Source: Paenibacillus lycopersici (GTDB lineage Bacteria; Bacillota; Bacilli; Paenibacillales; Paenibacillaceae). Taken from it: DNA of 64,000 bases. The stretch covers positions 5,747,001 through 5,811,000 of the forward strand of contig NZ_CP048209.1 in assembly GCF_010119935.1 (NCBI RefSeq). The letters run 5' to 3'. Below, piece after piece: positions 58,237 to 64,000 of the stretch. The number at the start of each line of letters is the position of its first letter. Within the stretch, counting starts at the first letter, position 1. A program made the position numbers and the translations under genes. The notes under the pieces are model-generated. The model saw nothing but the letters and a program-made list of their open reading frames with translations, searched no databases and was not told where the DNA came from.

Positions 58237-59610
58237 CTATTCGTTCAGCACTTTCTGAACGCCGTCTTGCAGTTTGTCCATGGCCGCCGCCGGAGCCAGC
58301 TTGTTCGCCCACACTTCGTTCAGAATTTTGAACGACGCGTTGTCGCGGATCTGCCAGTTCTTCGTGGACGGCTTGCTGAATTTAACCGTCGAGGCCACCG
58401 ATGCATAGTCGCTGCGGTAAGGCATTGCTTTGTAGTCCGCGTTCTCGAGGACGGAAGGCTTGGACGGGATATGTCCCGCTTTCGCCCAGATTTGGCCGTT
58501 GGAAGCGACCCAGTCCGCGAAGATCATCGCCGCTTTGCGCTTCGCCGGATCTTCGGATTTGGTCACCGGCAGGATGATCGTGTGCGAATCGCCCCACGTC
58601 GCTTCCTGATCGAAAATTTTCGGAATCGGCATCGCGCCGAACTCGAGGCCTTTCGTCGATTCCCATGTGCCGGTCGCCCAAACGCCCGTCATCATGATCG
58701 CGGCCGTGCCGCTCTGGAAGTTCTTGTAGAAGTCCGGATCGTTCTTCTTGATGAAGCCGCCCGTGTACAGCTTCTGGATGTAATCGGCCGCTTTCGCGCC
58801 CTTGTCCTTGTCGACGGCAGCGGACTTCAGATCGTCGGATACGATATCGTTGCCGCCTTGCTGGGAGTACAATGCCCACCACAGACGGTAAGGATCGTCA
58901 TTGGCGCTCGACAGCGCGAACGGCGTCACTTTCGCCGGCAGCTTCTCTTTCAGCGTCTGCAGGAATTTCATGAATCCGTCCGCGGACTGTTCCAGAACCG
59001 GCTTGCCGTCTTCTCCGAGCAGACCGGCGTCCTTCAGCAGCTTCTTGTTGTAGTACATGATGAACGGATGCGTATCGATCGGAGCCGCGTAATGCTTGCC
59101 GTCGACGATCGTGGCGTTCAGCAGGTTCTGGTTGTAGGTAGACCAGTCGACGCCCGCTTCCTGCGCCGCGCCGTCCATGTCGGTTACGACGCCTTGGTCG
59201 ATCAAATCAGGGAGGCGGGAGGTATGGGAAATGCCGATATCGGGACCGTTGCCGTTGCCGACCGCGGTAATGAGTTTCGTGTAATATTCGCCCCAGACGA
59301 GCTTCGTGTTCTTGACCTGGATGTTCGGATGCGATTTATTGAACTCGTCGACCAGCGTCTGCATGTTGGCGCCGTCGCCGCCGTCGAACAACGTCCAGAA
59401 GTTCAGGTTGATCGTCTCGCCGCTATCCGCAGCCGCGTTGCCGCCATTGGCATTGTCCGTCGCCGCCGTTCCGGCGTTAGCGGCTTTGCCGTCGTTGCCG
59501 CTGTTGGCGCTTCCATTATTGGCGTTTCCGGCGTTGTTGCCGCCGCATGCGCTGAGAAGCAGGGAAATCGAGAGCAAAGACGTTGCTGCAAGGGATAATC
59601 TTTTTTTCAT
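58237..59610 (-). CDS. Extracellular sugar-binding lipoprotein (family 1)
   Basis: 457 residues. Lipobox LSAC (Cys22), Asn/Gly/Ala-rich spacer, then NLNFWTLFDGGDGANMQTLV and PDIGISHTSRLPDLIDQGVV ligand-cleft segments and APIDTHPFIMYYNKKLL. First gene of the seven-gene operon, with GGGAGG before its ATG and a promoter region that contains a perfect ATATACGTATAT palindrome (59691-59702). Confidence 0.9.
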   Translation of the reverse strand: MKKRLSLAATSLLSISLLLSACGGNNAGNANNGSANSGNDGKAANAGTAATDNANGGNAAADSGETINLNFWTLFDGGDGANMQTLVDEFNKSHPNIQVKNTKLVWGEYYTKLITAVGNGNGPDIGISHTSRLPDLIDQGVVTDMDGAAQEAGVDWSTYNQNLLNATIVDGKHYAAPIDTHPFIMYYNKKLLKDAGLLGEDGKPVLEQSADGFMKFLQTLKEKLPAKVTPFALSSANDDPYRLWWALYSQQGGNDIVSDDLKSAAVDKDKGAKAADYIQKLYTGGFIKKNDPDFYKNFQSGTAAIMMTGVWATGTWESTKGLEFGAMPIPKIFDQEATWGDSHTIILPVTKSEDPAKRKAAMIFADWVASNGQIWAKAGHIPSKPSVLENADYKAMPYRSDYASVASTVKFSKPSTKNWQIRDNASFKILNEVWANKLAPAAAMDKLQDGVQKVLNE

Positions 59611-59656
59611 GGTGGGCCTCCCTATTTTTTCTTTCTTCGAAATCCGGAAACGAAGT

Positions 59657-59702
59657 GGTTATTTTGTTTTATTACATAATTCTCGTTTCCATATACGTAT
59701 AT
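59657..59702. promoter_or_regulatory. Candidate regulatory region of the seven-gene operon
   Basis: Contains the palindrome ATATACGTATAT (59691-59702) and, on the minus strand at 59676-59657, TGTAATAAAACAAAATAACC, which resembles a motif upstream of the HTH regulator (60842-60861). Confidence 0.35.
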
Positions 59703-59762
59703 TACCTGTTGATTCGACAAATGTCAACGGTTTCATTTCAATCTTTTGGTTTTAATCCAATT

Positions 59763-59805
59763 AAAAAAGCCTTTAGTGACAGGATTCCTGTAACTAAGGC
59801 TTTTT
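59763..59805. terminator. Strong bidirectional terminator after the HTH regulator gene
   Basis: AAAAAAGCCTTTAGTGACAG pairs with CTGTAACTAAGGCTTTTT (one mismatch), with T-runs on both strands. It isolates the regulator from the operon promoter. Confidence 0.9.
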
Positions 59806-59839
59806 ATTCCATTTCGCTTGAAATATGCTGCGTTCTCCC

Positions 59840-60769
59840 TTACTCCATGCCATAATTGACTTTCATCACGATGCCCTGCTCGTAATCGCCGAATTGCTGG
59901 CCGAACAGGTTCACGCCGCCCTTATGGACCGCGTCGTCCTTGACGCCGATGCGGATCTTCACGCTCGGACGCTGCTTCAGGTTCAAGTCGCCGATGTTGA
60001 TCGCGGAGATCTCTTTCATGTCGAGCGTCGTGCGCTCCCCGTCGATGATCCAGGTTTTGAGCAAGCCGTATTGCGTCGCTCCGTCCGACCACCAAGCCGG
60101 ATTTCGCTTGCCTCTGCGGCCGCCGAAGTCGCCGGGGCTCGTCCAAGAACCGATTTCCCGCCCGTTCACCCACAGCGTGATATCGGAAGGCCAATTGTTG
60201 TCGTAGTTCGGCGCTTCCGAGCACAGTTCCATGGACACTTCGAGCGACTTGACCTGCGCACCCGACGGAAGGTCGAGCGGCAGCTGGTATTCGACATAGC
60301 CTTTGCGAAACCAGATCAACTGCGCGTCGATATGCTTCGGATGGTAGAACTGGACCGGCTCGTCCTCGTCCAACAAGAAGCCGTTCGTGCCGGCAATGCC
60401 GCAGGTCGGATAAACTTCGCAGTCGCTGTAATGGCCGATCGGCATCTCCACGCGGTATTCCGTGGTCTCGCCTTTCGGAAGCGCCTTCGGCATATTGAAG
60501 CCGATATGGATGTCGTCGTAATTCCGGCTGCATACCTTCATCGCCCCCCGCGTGGCCGGCAGCAGCTCGGTGTTGATCAGCCCCGCCGCTTCCAGCACCT
60601 TCACGTTGTTGGCAACGGTCGATACCGGAAGTTTAAGGGCCTCGGCGATCTCCACCACGTTCAGCTTCTTCGTGTTCAACAGCTGCAGAACATCGACCCG
60701 CGACCGCGTCGACAACGCGTGCGCAACGCTCACCAGCTCGTCCGGATCTTCAAAGCTCAGCTCTAACAT
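59840..60769 (-). CDS. ArsR-type HTH regulator fused to a ~210-residue sensor-like beta domain
   Basis: 309 residues, start ATG with GAGGTGG upstream. Residues ~5-80 form a winged helix (STRSRVDVLQLLNTKKLNVV, KLPVSTVANNVKVLEAAGLI). The remainder is beta-rich with Trp/Tyr-rich segments (HYSDCEVYPTCGIAG, WPSDITLWVNGREIGSWTSP, DFGGRRGKRNPAWWSDG), like a galactose-binding or jelly-roll ligand domain. Regulators of this design occur next to carbohydrate operons in Paenibacillaceae. It probably senses a sugar and controls the adjacent operon. Confidence 0.75.
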   Translation of the reverse strand: MLELSFEDPDELVSVAHALSTRSRVDVLQLLNTKKLNVVEIAEALKLPVSTVANNVKVLEAAGLINTELLPATRGAMKVCSRNYDDIHIGFNMPKALPKGETTEYRVEMPIGHYSDCEVYPTCGIAGTNGFLLDEDEPVQFYHPKHIDAQLIWFRKGYVEYQLPLDLPSGAQVKSLEVSMELCSEAPNYDNNWPSDITLWVNGREIGSWTSPGDFGGRRGKRNPAWWSDGATQYGLLKTWIIDGERTTLDMKEISAINIGDLNLKQRPSVKIRIGVKDDAVHKGGVNLFGQQFGDYEQGIVMKVNYGME

Positions 60770-60802
60770 GTCGCCACCTCTTCTCAGTTATGATCCCATT
60801 AC

Positions 60803-60861
60803 ATGTATTGTACATAAAAGAACGCTTTCAATCAAACATTTTGTATTAAAACAAAAATAAC
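60803..60861. promoter_or_regulatory. Candidate operators upstream of the HTH regulator
   Basis: ATGTA-TTG-TACAT (60803-60815) is a perfect short palindrome; TGTATTAAAACAAAAATAAC (60842-60861) resembles the motif at the operon promoter. The rest of the 305-bp gap 60770-61074 holds only the terminator at 60980-61034. Confidence 0.35.
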
Positions 60862-60979
60862 GATTAGTATTGTCGGTTCGGCAGGATGGCGCATGCCGGA
60901 CTTCGACAGGCGGCGGTTCCGGCCGTCGCTTCGTTGATCCGATTCGCAGCCGGCGCCATCGTTCGCTCGGAGGCAAAAT

Positions 60980-61034
60980 AAAACCCCCTATTAGAGCAAA
61001 TAATTCCGCTTTGCTTCTAATATAAGGGGTTTTA
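60980..61034 (-). terminator. Terminator of the deacetylase-like gene
   Basis: On the minus strand AAAACCCCTTATATTAGAAG pairs with the downstream CTAATAGGGGGTTTT arm around an inner GCAAA/TTTGC stem and is followed by ATTTTGCC. Confidence 0.85.
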
Positions 61035-61074
61035 AACTGGTAAGAGGTTTTAAACTGTGCTTATTCAACTAAAG

Positions 61075-62670
61075 TTAACCGTTAGCCTCGAATCCCAGCT
61101 CCAGCTCGCTGTCCGCCGCGCGGAGCTCGATCCGATTCGCGCCGATGTCATTGCGGCTTCGGCCGAATTGCCCTGCGCCGCTCAGCCGAACCTTGTACGG
61201 ATGGCCGTGGAACGCATAATCGATCGCTTCTGGCTCCAGGCGGATCTCCGGCAGTCCGTCCGTGTCGGGCCATTCCATCAGGAGTCCCCAGCTGCCCGGG
61301 CCGCCGTCGGCAGAGAAGACGATAGCTTGCTCCGTGCAGCGGATACGCAGCGTCCGCCCGCCTTCCAGCCGGACCGTGACCGTCAATTCCTCTGGCGCCG
61401 ATTCATCGGTTTCGAGCGACAGCGCCTTGACCGGCACGGCTCCGCCTTCGGCGTCATAGAGGACGGGACGAATACCGGCCGGCGTACGCTCGTCGCTCCA
61501 CCGGGCGCCGTCCACGACGGGCAGCGTATCGTAATGGCTGTTCTTGTCCGGGCAGACCGCGTTCAGGTAGCGTTCGACATAGCGTTCGTCGAAACGCTGG
61601 ATATCGCGAATCGAGAGCTCGCCGTCGTTATTCAGCAGGTTGATCCGGTAATGCCGGTTGTAGTACCAGACCGACTGGCGGCCTTCGTTCCGCCAATCCT
61701 TCATGGCGCAGATGGAGGAAGCCGGCGTAACCGGATATTGACGCCTGAACCAGCGGCCCGATTCCGCAAGCGTCTCGACCTTCAGCTCGCCATTGGCTTG
61801 CCGCTCGGCCAGGAGCTCGACCTGGTCGATCAAGCCGTCCTTCATCGCCGCCCAGCCGAAGGAGTTCTCCTGGCCGACCTGCGTATAGCCGAACGATACT
61901 TGCTCCGGACGGAAATTGACGTCATAGAACCATCTCACCCAATCCGGGATGCCGCCGCCTCCTTCCTTGCCCGAATAGACCGGCTCCAGCGTAATGACGG
62001 CTTGGCCGTTGCCGCCGAGCTTGGCGTCATATTGGTAGACCGGATCGCTTCCGAGCATGCGGAACACGGGAACCGGGATCTGGGCTTCTGCGGTCTGCGC
62101 GGGCATGAAGCCGTTCAAGCGGCTCGGGTAGTAGGCCTGATTGTAATAGCCGCCCCATAGCGTATAGCCGTCCGTTCCCCATTGATCCTTGCAATTGCAG
62201 GAGGCCGCGATCTGATACTTATCCGACAGATACCCCAGCAAATGCGCATCCATGAACCAGGAACCGACGGATTGCGGGTAATGGCCGAACTTCGCGCGAA
62301 AATCTTCCATGAGCACGTCCGCCAGCCGTTCCCGCTCCTCCGGCGTATAGCCGACGGAGAAGGCGATATGCGCGTGCCAGTCCCAGGGGAAACGGCCGCG
62401 CCAGGCAATGCCGGCTTTCTCCGCAAGCGGCTGCACGACTTCGAACCAGACGCCGATCTCCTGCCCCGCGTCCGCCTCGCGCAGCAAGTCCGTAAACGCC
62501 GGATTAATCAGCGCGTCGTATTGCAGCAGCCACGTCGCCCGCAGGCCGTGCTTCTGCACGAGCGCCAGCTGCTCCCTTACCGGCTCGATGAGGTCCATCG
62601 GCTCCCGGGGCTCGACGCCCCGGATGAAGTTAATGATATTGACATGATTCGGATAAACTGGCTTATTCAA
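61075..62670 (-). CDS. Uncharacterised glycoside-hydrolase/deacetylase-fold protein
   Basis: About 531 residues. The N-terminal ~250 residues look like a NodB/polysaccharide-deacetylase-type beta/alpha barrel (HVNIINFIRGVEPREP; LVQKHGLRATWLLQYDALI; WHAHIAFSVGYTPEERERL; SVGSWFMDAHLLGYLSDKY), with Asp/His candidates for a metal site; the C-terminal half is a beta-sandwich (LETDESAPEELTVTVRLEGG). No signal peptide. Start uncertain: TTG at 62670 has GGAG 10 nt upstream; GTG 62679 and TTG 62700 are in frame. It overlaps or abuts the binding-protein gene and so belongs to that uptake system. Precise function not recognised. Confidence 0.6.
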   Translation of the reverse strand: MNKPVYPNHVNIINFIRGVEPREPMDLIEPVREQLALVQKHGLRATWLLQYDALINPAFTDLLREADAGQEIGVWFEVVQPLAEKAGIAWRGRFPWDWHAHIAFSVGYTPEERERLADVLMEDFRAKFGHYPQSVGSWFMDAHLLGYLSDKYQIAASCNCKDQWGTDGYTLWGGYYNQAYYPSRLNGFMPAQTAEAQIPVPVFRMLGSDPVYQYDAKLGGNGQAVITLEPVYSGKEGGGGIPDWVRWFYDVNFRPEQVSFGYTQVGQENSFGWAAMKDGLIDQVELLAERQANGELKVETLAESGRWFRRQYPVTPASSICAMKDWRNEGRQSVWYYNRHYRINLLNNDGELSIRDIQRFDERYVERYLNAVCPDKNSHYDTLPVVDGARWSDERTPAGIRPVLYDAEGGAVPVKALSLETDESAPEELTVTVRLEGGRTLRIRCTEQAIVFSADGGPGSWGLLMEWPDTDGLPEIRLEPEAIDYAFHGHPYKVRLSGAGQFGRSRNDIGANRIELRAADSELELGFEANG

Positions 62671-62689
62671 TGCATCCACGCTCCAATAG

Positions 62690-64000
62690 TTATTCCCCAA
62701 TGATGGTCGGCGCGTCGCTGTACACGTTGCGCGGCAGCGTGCGCTTGACCGTAATTTCGATTTTGCCCGCCGGCGTCTCGCTGTAAGCTTTGTACTGTTT
62801 GTTGAACTCGGCGATCGTCTCTTCGTCGTGGCCGCGAACCTTCATTTCGTTCAGGAATTGGCCGTATACTTTCTCGAAGTCTTTGTCGTTCTTGGCCAGC
62901 AGCAGCTTGGCGTAATATTGCAGGCGGATATCGCTCTGCACCGGATTGTATTTCTCCACGGCCCCGCCGATGATCGGCTTGATCCGGCTCGAGTTCGGAA
63001 TCAGGCCGAACGTGCCCTGCTCGTGGTTGATCTCTTCTGCCTTGTACAGCATCGCGTTATTGGCCGGCCATGGCGTCTCCATCGTCTTGATGTGGGTGCT
63101 TCCGACGCTGGCCAGGCTCTTCCACCACCAGAAGCCGTTCTCCGTCACGCTCGTCATGCCGCCGTTGTCGCCGCCCCAGAACTTCGGACCGCGGAACACC
63201 TCGTCGTTCACCACGACCGCGCCGTTCTCCATCTTGTACGCGCCCATGCTTTCCGGACCGTATTCCATCAGGATGAACGCTTCCTGCGTCTGCATCCAGT
63301 CCAGCCCCTTCATGAGCGCGTCCGGATCCTTGATCGTCGCGCTGACGCCCGTGCCGGAGCTGCCGAACGGATTGAACGATGCGTACTGCGCCAGCTTCAC
63401 GCCCGGATTGGTCGGGAGATACGTCGGCGAGAACCAGCCGTCCGGGTAGCCCTTCTGCTCGAGCGCCTTGAGCGAGGTCGAGTCCGGCAGGTTGTTCGCC
63501 TTCATCAGCGACAGGTCCGGATTATCCCAGCCGTCGAACAGCATGGCGCCGAAACGCAGGTTGTTGACCTTCTCCATGAACAGGTCCTTCTTCTGGAAGC
63601 TCGTCTCCGGATCGAGCAGGCCGCTCGATTGGAGGCGGTTCAGCCATTGGAACGCCTGCTTGAAGCCGGGCAGCTTGTAATCCGGCACGACCGAGCCGTC
63701 CGCCTGCTCGTTCCAGCCGTAACCGTTACTCCGCACGCCGAACATCGACATGACGACTTCGAGGCCGGAGAAGTTCTCGCCGCCGAGCGACAGCGGGATC
63801 AGGCTGCGTCCCTGGGCGTCCTTGTACCCTTTGATCGCGTTCAAATACTTCTCGAAGCCGTCGATCGTCCGCAGATCGTCCTTCGTCATGCCCGCCTTCT
63901 TCAGGATGGAATCCTGCACCCACAGCCCCTGGGCATTGCCCTGCCATGCGGACGGCTCGTCGACGACCGGCTCGTACGTCGACGGCACGAAGTAGATATG
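62690..64000 (-). CDS. LplA-like extracellular solute-binding protein, C-terminal part (5' end outside window)
   Basis: 437 codons are visible and the frame is open to the window edge. NAQGLWVQDSILKKAGMTKDD, LIPLSLGGENFSGLEVVMSMFG and FEKVYGQFLNEMKVRGHDEETIAEF-type segments are those of the LplA/YtcQ family of Bacilli. The signal peptide and lipobox would lie outside. Followed directly by the deacetylase-like gene. Confidence 0.85.
   Translation of the reverse strand, partial: HIYFVPSTYEPVVDEPSAWQGNAQGLWVQDSILKKAGMTKDDLRTIDGFEKYLNAIKGYKDAQGRSLIPLSLGGENFSGLEVVMSMFGVRSNGYGWNEQADGSVVPDYKLPGFKQAFQWLNRLQSSGLLDPETSFQKKDLFMEKVNNLRFGAMLFDGWDNPDLSLMKANNLPDSTSLKALEQKGYPDGWFSPTYLPTNPGVKLAQYASFNPFGSSGTGVSATIKDPDALMKGLDWMQTQEAFILMEYGPESMGAYKMENGAVVVNDEVFRGPKFWGGDNGGMTSVTENGFWWWKSLASVGSTHIKTMETPWPANNAMLYKAEEINHEQGTFGLIPNSSRIKPIIGGAVEKYNPVQSDIRLQYYAKLLLAKNDKDFEKVYGQFLNEMKVRGHDEETIAEFNKQYKAYSETPAGKIEITVKRTLPRNVYSDAPTIIGE

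Overview
The window looks like a chromosomal segment of a GC-rich Gram-positive Firmicute, most likely Paenibacillaceae (Paenibacillus/Cohnella-like). The pointers are strong AGGAGG-type ribosome binding sites, sigma-A-type promoters, a tryptophan T-box leader, an SdpR/SdpI pair, a binding protein with a copper-amine-oxidase-type stalk, and many lipobox-bearing sugar-binding proteins with MalFG/LplBC-type permeases. Species assignment is inference. No tRNA, rRNA, CRISPR array, prophage or transposase was seen.

Layout, 1-31 kb. After the end of a DinB-like gene and a tandem-repeat array comes a Fur-box-controlled iron/heme uptake operon (binding protein, FecCD permease, ATPase, IsdI-like heme monooxygenase; 1435-5097, minus). 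It is divergent from an ARG-box-controlled carbamoyltransferase-like gene. Then come a two-domain nitroreductase, a DHA2 drug exporter, T-box-trpS, a stop-interrupted SnoaL-like gene, a MurG paralogue, chorismate mutase, two divergent G3E (CobW-type) metal GTPases with contrasting linkers, a second large repeat array, an MFS transporter, sdpRI, and uxaC with a divergent AraC regulator. A group of small enzymes follows (24-28 kb). At 27.9-31.3 kb lies an AT-richer agr-like module: three stand-alone LytTR proteins, an AgrB peptidase, a 43-codon AgrD-like ORF without cysteine, a multi-TM protein that lacks a kinase domain, and a divergent XRE regulator. It has no AgrC kinase and no AgrA receiver domain. 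This is the best candidate for an undescribed system.

Layout, 31-64 kb. Nearly everything is on the minus strand and devoted to carbohydrate use. There is a UgpABE-like importer; TIM-barrel sugar isomerases and Gfo/Idh/MocA dehydrogenases; a glycosidase-LplBCA operon under a LacI repressor with three matching palindromic operators; a seven-gene operon (binding protein, two permeases, membrane acyltransferase, GH2, GH43-like lipoprotein, GH2) next to an HTH regulator fused to a sensor-like domain; and, at the edge, a binding protein with a deacetylase-like enzyme.

The window is unusually rich in non-coding tandem arrays (units of about 10, 18, 21, 40, 42, 52/104, 70, 77 and 80 bp), mostly at the 3' ends of genes. 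Several contain hairpins, and the 52-bp arrays at 0.5-1.3 kb and 17.1-18.7 kb appear to be diverged members of one family.
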